This document shows, piece after piece, positions 1-12,400 of a stretch of DNA of 37,119 nucleotides. Source of the DNA: Zygnema cylindricum. Lineage: Eukaryota; Streptophyta; Zygnematophyceae; Zygnematales; Zygnemataceae. A model generated the notes under the pieces. The model was not told the DNA's origin, ran no database searches, and worked only from the letters and a program-made list of their open reading frames with translations. The position numbers were made by a program, and so were the translations under genes. The stretch spans positions 1 through 37,119 of the forward strand of contig JBBHKE010000215.1 in assembly GCA_037447655.1 (NCBI GenBank), given 5' to 3'. Position 1 is the stretch's first letter, and each line of letters starts with the position of its first letter.

Positions 1-541
1 TTAGCGTAGTTTACGCTTATTCTGTCCCGTTTTTTTTTTTATTCTCCATTAGCGTAGTTTTTTTTTTTTTCTTTACTCTATTTAGGGTTAATTTTTTAGT
101 ACCATTCAAAACGGAAATACGTCATCTTTTAAATAGTGTGGTGTACGGTCAGAGTCAATCCGTACAAAAACGTACGTTTTTAAGTGAAAAAGTACAATTC
201 ATTTTGTTTAGATGCTGCGGACGCATGAGAATGTGCGTTCTAAAAAGGGGATCAAATTGGGTTAACAAATATCAAGTTCGCATATATTCGTCCAACAACC
301 ACGTTTCAACTGTGTGAACGTACTATTTGTGTACGATTTGTCATATTTTGTACAAATACCTATATTAGTGTATGCATGTTTGTGACCGACATTTACTTTT
401 TTCAAAGACCCAAATTATAATTATTAAACAATTAGAATGTATGTTTTTTTTCAAAAATTTCAAAATTTTAATTAGCGTAAACCACGGTAATTATTCATAT
501 ACGCTAAATAAACTTCTATGCTAATAGCGATTGGCGGTGTA
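1..541. repeat. MITE-like TIR element, family A, copy 1 (cut by window start)
   Basis: AT-rich non-coding repeat. It ends at 541 in a terminal sequence reading gctaatagcgattggcggtg followed by TA. The body matches 20349-20910 almost base for base over long stretches, including the ATTAGCGTAG start, the GTCATCTTTT block and the TAAGTGAAAAAGTACAATTC block, and more loosely 18577-20034. The other two copies are about 555-562 bp, so only about 20 bp of this copy lies outside the window. No transposase reading frame is present, so it would be non-autonomous. TA at the outer edge of the termini suggests a TA target duplication (Tc1/mariner-like), but the superfamily is not settled. Confidence 0.7.
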
Positions 542-544
542 CAG

Positions 545-1058
545 TACACCGCCAATCCATGTTAGAGTACATAACGCTAATTCGGTGCCCTTTTTTCAAA
601 AAAAAACACATGATATACAATCCATAATTCTATTTTTTCCATTATTCAAATTAGGGTTTTTTTTTCAGTTAGCGTTCATAATGGAAGTACAATGCGATGG
701 AAATAGTGTGGCATACACAAAGGGTATCTTCGTACGAAATGGTACTTTTTTAATTACAAAGGCATAAAAAGACACTTAACATTATTGCGCACACATGTGA
801 ATGTGCAATGGAAGAAAGAGAAGCAAACTCGTCATTAAATCACGTTCTCATATGTTCGTCCGTCGACCGTGTGAACAGCGTGACGTCGTACGAATTGTCA
901 AATTTTGTACGAATACACATATTACTGTAGACATTGAAAGGGCCGGTATTTATTATTCAGGACAACCCATATTACAGTTAGGGATAAATTAGAATATATA
1001 TATTTTTTCCAAAAAAAAGAAAATCCAATTAGTGTTAATAAGGGTATATCCCCATGTG
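545..1058 (+). repeat. TIR repeat family C, copy 1
   Basis: Starts with tacaccgccaat (545-556), three bases after the end of the preceding MITE. The body (for example the CACATGTGAATGTGCA block near 791 and the ATGTTCGTCCGTCGACCGTG block near 850) matches the reverse complement of about 17760-18120. Its first ~110 bp also match the reverse complement of 22370-22479. The far terminus is not recognisable because copia element B inserted at 1059. No convincing gene is present; the short open frames here lie wholly inside the repeat. Confidence 0.6.
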
Positions 1059-1063
1059 CATAA
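1059..1063. repeat. Target-site duplication CATAA, left side of copia B
   Basis: CATAA lies directly before the TG of the left B LTR. The same five bases follow the CA of the right B LTR at 16875-16879. Five-base duplications are standard for Ty1/copia integrases. Confidence 0.85.
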
Positions 1064-2066
1064 TGTTGAAATTATTAGATTTATGTGGTATTTTCTAGGT
1101 CTAAATAGTTCAGTACAAAAAAGAAAAGAAAAAGGCGTACAGCCTACCTCCACCTCCTCTCTCTACCCACCATACTTGTTGTAGTTACTAAGGGATAAAG
1201 AGGGTGGTTGAGCCATGGCTGTCCTAGCTTAGCAGGCAGAACTAAAGAGTGACTTAAATCACTCTCAACAAAAGGTTGGGTCCGGCAGGACTCGAACCTT
1301 CGACCAGCAAAGCGCGGCGTAGCCGTTAGCTCTAACCAGTTTGTTGTAGATGTCCGTTAGGAGATACAGGGTTCGATATGTATTTAAACTGTTGTATGGA
1401 ACTTAAATCAATTAACTGGAATTTGAACGAAGAACATAGAACTTGTTAAAGTTTAGTGCGGACATCATTTTGCACAAAACAAATGAATCGGACATTTGTT
1501 TCGACGGTCGACATTTAATGTCGAATTTAATCCAACGGCACATATCATAGCCAAGATCGCGGAATGGTCACTTTGGCTTTTATAGACTTGGCATGACTTG
1601 GCACCGCGTGGAAAGATGACATTCGGTCGCGAGAATTCAAAGGAATGTACAGACGAGTTGAAAAGTAACACGCGTCCACTCAGTGGCCTTCTTGTACACA
1701 GGCTGTACACAAAGGACATCGGCCATAGTACCTTTCTGTACTTTATAGTCATAGGATTAGTGCGTACTTCAGTAGATAGGGGCTGTGAGAGGGGTTTCAG
1801 ACTTAGGAAATTTGGTAGGCAGTCACCTCTCCCTTTGAGAGTTGTTACAAATTGGCATTTTTACTGCCTCATAACTTATCGGCTAGTTGGGCGTTTTCAG
1901 AGATTCTTTTTCTTACGCACTCAAAGAAGTCAAGGCTGCACAAGGGTGCAGTCAGATTGTTTGCTTGTCTGCTTGGGTAGCAATGGTTGCCATTGGAAGT
2001 GGGTTAGTTACTAATTATGTAGAGGCTTCTTAAATCCTGTAGTCCAATGGAGGACACATAATTGCA
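1064..2066 (+). repeat. Left LTR of copia B
   Basis: Starts TGTTGAAATTATTAG and ends AATTGCA, 1003 bp. It aligns with 15763-16874, except for the segment 1545-1657, which is replaced in the right LTR by an unrelated-looking 287-bp segment, and about 69 bp near 1746-1814 that are missing from the right LTR. It is also related to the A-family LTR (for example CATACTTGTTGTAGT and the ACGCGTCCACT block). An antisense tRNA-like stretch lies at about 1272-1347. Confidence 0.85.
1272..1347 (-). other. tRNA-like sequence inside B LTR, antisense
   Basis: Read on the minus strand it contains actggttagagc (box A / D-arm like, 1329-1340) and ggttcgagtcc (a perfect tRNA box B, 1288-1298) at roughly tRNA spacing. 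The same stretch is present in the right LTR (about 15971-16046). The acceptor stem cannot be closed and the D stem is poor, so this is a tRNA relic or a pol III promoter mimic, not a working tRNA gene. Confidence 0.4.
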
Positions 2067-2079
2067 GGTTATGGGCCCA
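2067..2079 (+). promoter_or_regulatory. Primer-binding site of copia B (internal initiator tRNA-Met)
   Basis: GGTTATGGGCCCA directly follows the LTR. It is complementary to the anticodon stem-loop region of eukaryotic initiator tRNA-Met (TGGGCCCATAACC) and not to a tRNA 3' end. Drosophila copia is known to prime with a 5' half of this tRNA. Confidence 0.7.
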
Positions 2080-3171
2080 CCCTCTAGGGTACCCACCTTT
2101 TATGGATCTGGGTTCATCTACTGGGAAGCCATGATGATGGGAGCTTTGTGCGAAAAACGATACTGGGGTATCGTCAGTGGACAAGTGAAACGTCCACCTT
2201 TGGGAACCCCACCAGGATTTGGAGGAGTAAGGTGTCTTGCAACAACAGCTGCCTCAGCGGAGGAGGTAGATGATGGGGACAGCAGTGGCCGAAAAGGGGA
2301 AAGAGAAGGAGACACCCCTCACTCCTATTGCCACAGTACCGGGAACGACGATCGTGACGATCGTGGAGAACGATACTCAAATGTGGGAGGATGTAAACAT
2401 GGCTGCCAAGAACTTCATTCTGAGGCACCTCACTCAAGCTTTGGCCACCCCTCATCTTCACATTTACAAGGCCGAGGAGTTGTGGTTGAGTTTGGTGGAG
2501 ATCTATTAGCTAGAACTATTCAGGAGCTCCAGTTGGCTGAGCAAAAGCTAGTGAGTTACACTTACAAAGGAGGAAAGATGTTAGATTACTGTAATGATCT
2601 TTCTTATTTGTATATGGAGATAGAAAATGCAGGGAGGACATGTACAATGAAAATGAAAGTTAACGCTCTTATCATGAAGTTACCAGATGAGTACAAGAAC
2701 ATAGTGTACCGAGTACAGGAAATGCCTGATAGTTCATAGAAATGGAACATAGTGGTCCGGATGATACTTGTGTAGGAAAACACAATGGAGATTGGGAGAG
2801 GAGGAAATTACATTCTAGCTCTAGCAGTAGGAGGGGACCGAAGGGGGAAGGACCCGAAAAAAAACCCTACAAAGGGGAAAGAGATCAGTTTGGAGGACCC
2901 AGGCCCCCAAAGGGTTTTGTCATTTTTGCAAAAAGCCGAACACTTCATAGGTGATTGTGTCAAGCTGTCAGAGTTGAGGCTCCATGAGAAATGTGGAGAG
3001 AGTATTTACAAAGGGAAGAAAATGGCACTTGTGGTCACAAAAGTGACAAAAGAAATCGAGGACGAGTCCTCGTTGGAGAATGGGGAGCTTGTTCTTGACG
3101 AGAGTCTTGAGGAGAAGGAGATCCCTCGGAGAGAGAAGTGTGCCATAAAAGCAATTCCGGAAGCGCCACAG
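2071..3171 (+). pseudogene. Broken gag of copia B
   Basis: Homologous to the gag of the A element at 8983-10110. It reads from the ATG inside the primer-binding site and shows the gag signature around FYGSGFIYWEAMMMG. Damage includes a 2-bp deletion near 2290, a 1-bp deletion near 2500 that restores the frame, TAG at 2737-2739 (TGG in A), TAG near 2775 (CAG in A) and a 1-bp loss inside the zinc knuckle (CHFCKKP, near 2920). The LTR ATG at 2047, which starts the A gag frame, meets TAA after four codons here. The copy stops at 3171, where solo LTR S inserted at the gag/protease junction. Confidence 0.8.
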
Positions 3172-3252
3172 TGTAAAAGGGACAAAAATATAAGCACCAC
3201 AATACACCACAATACACAGCGGAAAGCTCCAAGGATCTTCCTGTAGCAACAG
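3172..3252 (-). repeat. Part 1 of solo LTR S
   Basis: Starts TGTAAAAGGGAC directly after CACAG (3167-3171). The rest of the same LTR is at 7514-7954, in opposite orientation. Read together they give one LTR of about 517 bp running TGTAACAGGG ... CCCTTTTACA, with an AATAAA near its 3' part. The flank of part 2 is TTGTG (7509-7513), the reverse complement of CACAA, so the duplication is CACAG/CACAA with one substitution. The last five bases, AACAG (3248-3252), double as the target duplication of the A-type element next to it. Confidence 0.6.
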
Positions 3253-4300
3253 TGCAATTCTGTGTCCTCCATTGGACCACAGAATACAGGAAGCCTCTAG
3301 ATAGTATTTAACTAACCCACTTTAAGCCACAACCACTGCTGCCCAAGAAGGCAAACTGACAATTTGACTGCACCCCTGTGTAGCCTGGACTCCCCTGAGT
3401 CCGTAGAAAAAAGAATCACTGAAAACGGCCAACCAGGCGATAAGTTATAGGGTGGCAAAGATGCCAATTTATACAAACTCTCTGAGAGAGAGGACTATCT
3501 ACCTAAATTTTCCTAAGTCCTAGTTTTTCCTAATTCCCTCTCACAGCTCCTATCTACTGCCTGTACGAACCAATCACAAAACTGTATAGTACTAGAAAGT
3601 ACTACTGCCGATGTACTTTCTGTACGGCCTCTGTACGACAAGGCCATTAGTGGACGCGTGTATACTTTCCACTCATCCGTACGTTCCTCGGAATTCCCGC
3701 GACCGAATGATGTCTCCCCACGTGGCGCCAGGTGATGCCACGTCACTAAATGCCAAAGTGACCACTCCGGGATTTCGGCGATGATGTGCGCCGTTGGATT
3801 ATATGCGAAACGTAATCTTGGCCGGAATAAATACTTGCGCGATATTTGTTCCGATGTAGAAATAAAATGCGTGGTATCCGTTTTGAATTAGCGTCGTACG
3901 ACGTACTTTATAAAACTGTATATATGTACGCCGTAAACAGTTTTAGTTAAATGAACTTTATCCTTTCGAACTAAATATATATCTATCACATACCATAGCA
4001 CTTAGCATTGGTCCTAGTCTATTAGGATAAAGCTGACCGCTACCGGTCGATTTGACGAACCGCAGGTACCGGGATCAAATCTCTGGTCCGTCAAGTATAT
4101 TTTTAGTAACCTACTAAAAATAGCTGTCTGTTGAACTAAGGCAGCCATGGATCAACCTCTCTCTCTTTCCTTCAGTGACTACAACAAGTATGGGGGCTAG
4201 AGAGCGGAGGTGGAGGCAGGCTGTCCGTCCTTTTTCTTTTTCCTTTTATAAAACCATATTTAAACCTAGAAAATACACTAGAAATCTATAAATTTCAACA
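3253..4300 (-). repeat. A-family LTR on the minus strand (LTR a)
   Basis: 1048 bp, a reverse-complement copy of the LTRs at 7955-9002 and 13346-14393. By eye it differs from the 7955 LTR at one position only (in the CTAGTGTA / CTAGAGTA site near its start). At the two sites that separate the other two LTRs it carries the 7955 variants. It is the 3' LTR of the minus-strand copy, because the purine tract (complement of 4301-4315) and pol follow directly. Outer flank AACAG. Confidence 0.9.
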
Positions 4301-7300
4301 CTCCCCTTATTTTCTAGTCTAATTTTAATTTTTCTTTCAACCCGCATTTTTCCCGACAATATTTTAGTTTAGGAGAGGGCACAGGTTTGGTCATCATGTC
4401 AGCCACCATTTCTTCATCAGGTCTATACACAAGGTTTAGAATTTTATTTTCAACTTTTTCTCTTACGAAGCTTAATCTTATGTCCATATGTTTTGCTTTG
4501 AAATGGTGTTTTGGATTGGCTGCAATTGCAATTGCAGCTTGGTTATCGCAAAAGATTTCATGCACTCCCTCCTTCATAAATCCCAGTTCTTGTAACAATG
4601 ATTTCACCCACATTAGTTCTTTTACAGCAGAACACGACGCCATATACTCAGCCTCCATAGTAGACTGAGCAACCACCTTTTGTTGCTTACTGCTCCAACA
4701 GCAAGCACCTTCCCCCACATACAAAACATATCCAGAAGTGCATATTCTCATAGGTGCATCCCCATAACTGGCGTCACTCCAAGTGGTGATATCAGTATGC
4801 TCCCCTCCCAAATGCAACCATAACTCTCTAGTTCCCACCAGATATCTCATGACTCTCTTCGCTGCCTCCCAATCTCTCTTCCTATGATCATTAAGACTCC
4901 TACTGAGTACTCCAACTGCTGCCGCTATGTCCGGCCTGGTACAGTTCATAAAATAGATTAAGCTTCCTACGACCTGTCTATAAGGAATAGACTTCATGAA
5001 CTCTCTCTCCTCTAGACTCATCTGATCGTCTAAGATCATCACTCCTCCTTCTACACTCCCATCACTTACTTTTTTCAAGTCCATGGGAGTGGTACAACTG
5101 TTAGCATTTTCCATCTGGAATTTCTCAAGCATATTACCTATTGCTTCTTTCTAAGTAAGTCTGATAATCTTCTTCCCTCTATCTCTCTCCATTTGGATCC
5201 CCAAAATATATTTTGCCTCCCCTAAATCCTTCATATCAAATCTGCCCCTAAGATCTTTCTTTAGCCTATTGATATTATCTAAAGACTTATTAACACAAGC
5301 AGATCATCCACATAAATTGCAATAAAAATGACACCATTCTCATCTTCAAACATATAGATAGAATGGTCAAGCTGATCCGGATGTATCCCAGATCGGTGAG
5401 AAACTCATCTAGTTTCTTATTCCACTGTCGGGGAGCCTGTTTCAGTCCATATATGGACTTTATGAGCCTGCACACTTTGCTCTCTTCTCCTTCTTCCACA
5501 AACCCCTCAAGTTGCCTCATAAAAAATTCTTCCTCTAACTCACCATTAAGAAAATCAGTCTTAATGTCCATCTGGTGTATTTCCATGTCTTCCGCTGCGG
5601 CCAGACTGAGGAGAATCCTTACCGAAGGGAATCGAACAACTGGAGCAAAGGTCTCCTCATAGTCAATCCCCTCTTTTTGGGTGAACCCCTTCGCTACCAA
5701 TCGAGCCTTATACCTCTCAATTGTATTATCTAGGTTAAGTTTTTGTTTAAATACCCATTTACATCTAATAGGTTTTTCTGTCTGGAGGGCAATCCGCTAG
5801 TTCCCAAGTATTTGCTTCTATGATAGAAGCCATCTCATCATTTATGGCTCTAATCCATCTTTCTTTCTCTGGACTGTTCATTGCCTCTAAGTAAGACTGA
5901 GGCTCATCTGGGTGAGATAGCTTAGTTACCTTATGAGCAACTTGTTTTTTGTGTATCCTTTTGCTGCTCCTCCTTCCTCCCTCAAACTCCGAAGCAAGAA
6001 TGGATGGAAGTCTTGGATTTCTTCTCACTGTCTCATTGGCTCCCCTGTCCATGGAAACCGGTTCTTGTCTCGCTTTTTCTATCTCCTAGAAGTCCATAGG
6101 AGTATGTGAGGTTTCCGATGAGTCTCTTCTATCTTCGATCACCCCTGAATCTATAATCACGGTTTCACCCATGTCCCTTTCGAGAATGACCGAATTCTCC
6201 TCACTTTCGGACTCAAATCTGATCCTTATCTTCTTTGTATATTTGAAAGGGTCAAATGACTTCCCTTAATCCATGACAACTAAGTGTTTGACCAGAATGA
6301 TATCTTTCTTTGCTAAGTCATAAACTCTATATCCTTTAACATCCTGATCATAGCCCACAAAGTATCCAGGTTTTCTTTTAGCATCTAGTTTCCAGTTTTT
6401 CCATCCGTGTCAAGACTGTAAACTTGGCTACCAAATACTTTAAGGTGTGAGATATCTGGTTTCCTTCCAACCCATCTCTCATAAGGTGTCACTCCATTTA
6501 CAGCTGAGGTAAGGACTCTATTCTTAATATAGTTGGCACAGTTCATTGCCTCTGCCCAAAATCTTTTTCCTATTTTCTTGTCTGCCAACATACTGCATGC
6601 ACTATCTCCTAGTGTTCTATTCAACCTCTCAGCTACCCCATTTTGTTGCGGGTTATATGGTACATTTTTCTGGTGTTACACTCCCCCATCTCTTAGATAT
6701 TCCTCAAACTGGTTAGAGGTATATTCCCCCCCATTATCACTCCTTATCCTCTTAAATGGGGTTTCATGCAACTTCTCACTCCATGCTTTATATTCTTTGA
6801 AGTAAGTTGATGCTTTAGACTTATTTTTGAGAAAGTAGACTCTAGAGTATCTAGACCAATCATCAGTTATTGTCATCATAAACCTCTTTCCTCCAACCGA
6901 AGGTACTTTTGCAATTCCCCAAATATCTGTGTGGAACAAATCTAACACTTTCTCACCTCTATATGTGGCGGCTTTGGGAAAGGGAAGTTTGTGAGCCTTA
7001 CCTTGAGCACAACCACTACAATCATCCATCATTTCATTATCCTCAAACTGAACGCCATCTACTACCCCAAGCTTTTTCATTTCCCTTAACCTATCAAAAT
7101 GCACATGCCCCAACCGCTTATGCCAAATCATCACCTTAGGAACACCAACATAGTCAGCATTCTTCTTTTCATTACTCAAGTTAAGCCTAAACATTCCTTG
7201 GCTACCCTTATCTGCTGTGAAGTAAACTTCATCCCCATATTTAGCTGTAAAGACTACCATTCTAGTGAAAGTATCAAATTCTTTGTCATCTAACACAGAC

Positions 7301-7508
7301 GTAGAGACAAGATTTTTACTCAGCTGAGGAATGTATAGTACATCTGAGAATGTAAGTATAGAGGTCTTACCCTCCACTAAGACTTTCAGATCTACTGATC
7401 CCACTAGATCTACTCTATCTCTACTGTAGGGATCTTTCTTAGCTTAGTGTAGAGTTTCTTATCCTGGCACATATGCATGGATGAACCTGAGTCAATGATC
7501 CACCCTTC
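4301..7508 (-). pseudogene. Minus-strand copia pol: protease to RNase H, broken
   Basis: Covers, from right to left, the protease end (DSG region near 7490), integrase (zinc-binding HKRLGH and CSGCAQGK, DDE core), reverse transcriptase (YVDD region near 5305) and RNase H (stop at 4314-4316). Damage includes a CAA-to-TAA stop just after the integrase core (near 6680), frameshifts near 5765 and 5370-5390, and a 1-bp loss near 5290. The 3' part (about 4301-5150) is nearly identical to the A element. From about 5150 rightwards differences rise to a few percent, so the copy is a mosaic. It has no gag and no 5' LTR; it ends at 7508 against the flank of solo LTR S. Confidence 0.85.
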
Positions 7509-7513
7509 TTGTG

Positions 7514-7954
7514 TGTAACAGGGTTACAGAGTTAGGTACTTAGTAGCTAGCAACTAGGCTATTATAGTTGCGGTGTCAGAGCAGCGCAGTTGGAATTCCA
7601 GACCAACGCATAATAGCAGCGTAGCAATTTAGCGGCGTAGCTACTTAGTAGCGTAGCAGCATAGCAGCGCAGTAGAGCAACGCAACTTAGCAGTATAGCA
7701 ACGCCGCATAATGTAGATAGAACGGTATTGTTCTAGAAGGATATTTTGAGATTTGTCTCGGTTGACCGTGAAGGTCCACGTGTACAGTTGTACAGTACTA
7801 GGTTGACTACCAACTAGTTAGTTTAAATAGTGAAGTAGGCCTAGTCAGCAGGACACTCTTTATGTAGACCTTCGCAGCGAGGGCTGAATTTTGTAATCCT
7901 CTCCCGAGTAATAAAGCGCAACCTTGTCGGTCATTGTTGTGTGCTCCAGCTGTT
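7514..7954 (+). repeat. Part 2 of solo LTR S
   Basis: Starts TGTAACAGGG, directly after TTGTG (7509-7513), and carries the AATAAA-containing 3' portion. It ends in CTGTT (7950-7954) against the A element. The missing end of this LTR is 3172-3252 in inverted orientation. The middle (about 7570-7710) is built of degenerate repeats of an AGCAGCGTAGC-like motif. No gene is seen in it. Confidence 0.6.
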
Positions 7955-9002
7955 TGTTGAAATTTATAGATTTCTAGAGTATTTTCTAGGTTTAAATATG
8001 GTTTTATAAAAGGAAAAAGAAAAAGGACGGACAGCCTGCCTCCACCTCCGCTCTCTAGCCCCCATACTTGTTGTAGTCACTGAAGGAAAGAGAGAGAGGT
8101 TGATCCATGGCTGCCTTAGTTCAACAGACAGCTATTTTTAGTAGGTTACTAAAAATATACTTGACGGACCAGAGATTTGATCCCGGTACCTGCGGTTCGT
8201 CAAATCGACCGGTAGCGGTCAGCTTTATCCTAATAGACTAGGACCAATGCTAAGTGCTATGGTATGTGATAGATATATATTTAGTTCGAAAGGATAAAGT
8301 TCATTTAACTAAAACTGTTTACGGCGTACATATATACAGTTTTATAAAGTACGTCGTACGACGCTAATTCAAAACGGATACCACGCATTTTATTTCTACA
8401 TCGGAACAAATATCGCGCAAGTATTTATTCCGGCCAAGATTACGTTTCGCATATAATCCAACGGCGCACATCATCGCCGAAATCCCGGAGTGGTCACTTT
8501 GGCATTTAGTGACGTGGCATCACCTGGCGCCACGTGGGGAGACATCATTCGGTCGCGGGAATTCCGAGGAACGTACGGATGAGTGGAAAGTATACACGCG
8601 TCCACTAATGGCCTTGTCGTACAGAGGCCGTACAGAAAGTACATCGGCAGTAGTACTTTCTAGTACTATACAGTTTTGTGATTGGTTCGTACAGGCAGTA
8701 GATAGGAGCTGTGAGAGGGAATTAGGAAAAACTAGGACTTAGGAAAATTTAGGTAGATAGTCCTCTCTCTCAGAGAGTTTGTATAAATTGGCATCTTTGC
8801 CACCCTATAACTTATCGCCTGGTTGGCCGTTTTCAGTGATTCTTTTTTCTACGGACTCAGGGGAGTCCAGGCTACACAGGGGTGCAGTCAAATTGTCAGT
8901 TTGCCTTCTTGGGCAGCAGTGGTTGTGGCTTAAAGTGGGTTAGTTAAATACTATCTAGAGGCTTCCTGTATTCTGTGGTCCAATGGAGGACACAGAATTG
9001 CA
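7955..9002 (+). repeat. 5' LTR of copia A (LTR b)
   Basis: TGTTGAAATT ... AATTGCA, 1048 bp. It carries the G variant at 8172 or thereabouts (GACCAGAGA) and the T variant near 8896 (AATTGTCAG), both shared with the minus-strand LTR at 3253-4300 and both different in the 3' LTR. It contains the likely promoter (TATAAAT at 8782-8788) and the ATG at 8983 that opens the gag frame. A weak tRNA-like antisense stretch sits at about 8160-8250, in the same relative place as in the B LTR. Confidence 0.9.
8782..8788 (+). promoter_or_regulatory. Candidate TATA box of copia A LTR
   Basis: TATAAAT within GTATAAATTGG, about 220 bp before the LTR end. This position would place transcription start downstream of it and leave the ATG at 8983 in the leader. 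It is conserved in the other A LTRs, and a close match is seen in B. The start site itself is inferred. Confidence 0.45.
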
Positions 9003-9471
9003 GGTTATGGGCCCACCCTCTAGGGTGCCCACCTTCAATGGATCTGGGTTCATCTATTGGGAAGCCATGATGATGGGAGCTTTGTGTGAAAAACGATACT
9101 GGGGTATCGTCAGTGGACAAGTGAAACGTCCACCTTCAGGAACTCCACCAGGATTTGGGGGAGTAAGGTTTCCTGCAACAACGGCTGCCTCGGCGGAGGA
9201 GGCAGATGATGGGGACAGCAGTGTGTCTGAAAAGGGGAAAGGGAAGGAGACACCCCTTACTCCTATTGCCACAGTATCGGGAGCGGCAATTGTGAAGACC
9301 GTGGAGAACGATACTCAAATGTGGGAGGATGTAAACATGGCTGCCAAGAACTTCATTTTGAGGCACCTCACTCAAGGTTTGGCCACTCCTCATCTTCACA
9401 TTTACAAGGCAGAGGAATTGTGGGAGAGTTTGGTGGAGATTTATAGAGCTGGAACTATTCAGGAGCTCTAG
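8983..9471 (+). CDS. Gag N-terminal part of copia A, ended by amber codon
   Basis: Capsid-like Gag region of the retrotransposon polyprotein, which would assemble virus-like particles in the cytoplasm. The frame opens at an ATG inside the LTR (8983) and runs through the primer-binding site, where a second in-frame ATG (9007) is an alternative start. The conserved early Gag motif FNGSGFIYWEAMMMG lies at about codons 17-31, and the SLVEIYRAGTIQEL region near the end matches the usual copia Gag order. TAG at 9469-9471 interrupts the frame; the B copy has CAG (Gln) at this place. Downstream sequence continues in the same frame, so this is a single nonsense change and not a separate gene. Readthrough is not indicated by any recognised context. 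Confidence 0.8.
   Translation: MEDTELQVMGPPSRVPTFNGSGFIYWEAMMMGALCEKRYWGIVSGQVKRPPSGTPPGFGGVRFPATTAASAEEADDGDSSVSEKGKGKETPLTPIATVSGAAIVKTVENDTQMWEDVNMAAKNFILRHLTQGLATPHLHIYKAEELWESLVEIYRAGTIQEL
9003..9015 (+). promoter_or_regulatory. Primer-binding site of copia A (initiator tRNA-Met, internal)
   Basis: GGTTATGGGCCCA begins one base after the LTR and is identical to the B site at 2067-2079. It pairs with the anticodon arm of initiator tRNA-Met; the ATG at 9007-9009 pairs with the CAU anticodon. That ATG is in frame with gag. Half-tRNA priming is established for Drosophila copia; here it is inferred from complementarity alone. Confidence 0.75.
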
Positions 9472-12400
9472 TTGGCTGAGCAAAAGCTATTGAGTTACAC
9501 TTACAAAGGAGGAAAGATGTTAGATTACTGTAATGATCTTTCTTGTTTGTATATGGAAATGGAAAGTGCCGGGTGGACAGGTACAATGAAAATGAAAGTT
9601 AACACCCTTATCATGAAATTACCAGATGAGTTCGAAAACATAGTGTACCGAGTACAAGGAATGCTTGATAGTTCATGGAAATGGAACATAGTAGTCAGGA
9701 TGATACTTGTGCAGGAAAACACAATGGAGATTAGGAGAGGAGGAAAGAGCATTCAAGCTCTAGCAGCAGGAGGGGACCGATGGGGGAAAGATCCGAAGAA
9801 ACCTTATAGAGGGGAAAGAGATAATTCTGGGGGACAGAGGCCCCCAAAGGGTCTTTGTCATTATTGCAAAAAGCCGGGACACTTTATTGCAGATTGTGTC
9901 AAGTTGTCAGAGCTGAGGCTCCAAGAAAACCGTGGAGGGGGTTCTTCCGGAGGGAAGAAAAAGGCACTTGTGGTTACAAAAGTGTCAGGAGAAATCGAGG
10001 ATGAGTCATCTGAGGAGGATGGGGAGCTTCTTCTTGACGAGAGTCTGGAGGAGAAGGAGATCCCTCGGAGGCAGAAGTGTGCCCTTGGAGCAATTCGGGA
10101 AGCTCCACAGGAAGGATGGATCATCGACTCAGGTGCATCCATGCATATGTGCCGTGATAAAGAACTCTTCACTAAGCTACGAAAGATTCCTACTGTAGAG
10201 ATAGAGTATGGGGATGGGAGAGTGGTTACTACAGATCTAGTGGGATCAGTAGATCTGAAAGTCTTAGTGGAGGGTAAGACCTCTATACTTACATTCTTAG
10301 ATGTACTTTACATTCCTCAGTTGAGTAAAAATCTTGTCTCTACGTCTGTGTTAGATGACAAAGAGTTTGATACCTTCACCAGGAAGGGAGTCTTTACAGC
10401 TAAGTATGGGAATGAAGTTTACTTCACAGCAGATAAAGGTAGCCAAGGAATGTTTAGGCTTAACTTGAGTAATGAAAAGAAGAATGCTTACTATGTTGGT
10501 GTTCCTAAGGTGATGATTTGGCATAAGCGTTTGGGGCATGTACATTTTGATAGGTTAAGGGAAATGAAAAAGCTTGGGGTAGTAGATGGCATTCAGTTTG
10601 GGGATAATGAAATAATGGATGATTGTAGTGGTTGTGCTCAAGGTAAGGCTCACAGACTTCCCTTTCCCAAAGCCGCCACATATAGAGGTGAGAAAGTGTT
10701 AGATTTGGTCCACACAGATATTTGGGGACCTGCAAAAGTACCTTCGGTTGGAGGAAAGAGGTTTATGATGACAATAACTGATGATTGGTCTAGATACTCT
10801 AGAGTCTACTTTCTGAAAAATAAGTCTGAAGCATCCACTTACTTCAAAGAATATAAAGCTTGGAGTGAGAAGTTGCATGAAACCCCTATTAAGAGGATAA
10901 GGAGTGATAATGGGGGGGAATATACCTCTAACCAGTTTGAGGAATATCTGAGAGATGAGGGAGTGCAACACCAGAAAACTGTACCATATAACCCGGAACA
11001 AAATGGGGTAGCTGAGAGGTTCAATCGAACACTAGGAGATAGTGCATGTAGTATGTTGGCAGACAAGAAAATAGGAAAGAGATTTTGGGCAGAGGCAATG
11101 AACTGTGCCAACTATATTAAAAATAGAGTCCTTACCTCAGCTGTAAAGGGAGTGACACCTTATGAGAGATGGGTTAGAAGGAAACCAGATATCTCACACC
11201 TTAAAGTATTTGGTAGCCAAGTTTACAGTCTTGACACGGATAGGAAAAACTGGAAACTAGATGCTAAGGGAAAACCTGGATACTTTGTGGGATATGATGA
11301 GGATGTTAAGGGATATAGAGTCTATGACTTAGCAAAGAAAGATATCATTCTGGTCAAACACTTAGTTGTCATGGATGAAGGGAAGTCATTTGACCCCTTC
11401 AAATATACAAAGAAGATAAGGATCAGATTTGAGTCCGAAAGTGAGGAGAACTCAGTCGTTCCCGAAAAAGACATGAGTGAAACTGTGATTACAGATTCAG
11501 GGGAGATCGAAGATACAGGAGACTCACCGGAAACCTCACATACTCCTATGGACTTCGAGGAGATGGAAGAAGCGGGACAAGATACAGTTTTTATGGACAG
11601 GGGAGCCGATGAGATAGTGAGAAGAAATCCAAGACTTCCATCCATTCCAGCTTCGGAGTTTGAGGGAGGAAGGAGGAGTAGCAAAAGGATACAGGAAAAA
11701 CAAGCTGCCCATAAGGTAACTAAGCTATCTCACCCAGATGAGCCTCAGTCTTACTTAGAGGCAGTGAATAGTCCAGAGAAAGAAAGATGGATTAGAGCCA
11801 TAAATGATGAGATGGCTTCTATCATGGAAGCAAATACTTGGGAACTAGCGGATTGCCCTCCAGACAGAAAACCTATTGGATGTAAATGGGTATTTAAACT
11901 AAAACTGAACCCAGATAATACAATTGAGAGGTATAAGGCTCGATTGGTAGCAAAAGGGTTCACCCAAAAAGAGGGGATTGACTATGAGGAGACCTTTGCT
12001 CCAGTTGTTCGGTTCCCATCGGTAAGGATTCTCCTCAGTCTGGCCGCAGCGGAAGACATGGAAATTCACCAGATGGATATTAAGACTGCTTTTCTTAATG
12101 GTGAGTTAGAGGAAGAAATTTTTATGAGGCAACCCGAGGGGTTTGTGGAAGAAGGAGAAGAGAGCAAAGTGTGCAGGCTCATAAAGTCCTTATATGGACT
12201 GAAACAGGCTCCGCGACAGTGGAACAAGAAACTAGATGAGTTTCTCACCGATCTGGGATACATCCGGATCAGCTCTGACCATTCTATCTATATGTTTGAA
12301 GATGAGAATGGTGTCATTTTTATTGCAATTTATGTGGATGATCTGCTTGTGTTAAGTAAGTCTTTAGATAATATCAATAGACTAAAGAAAGATCTTAGGG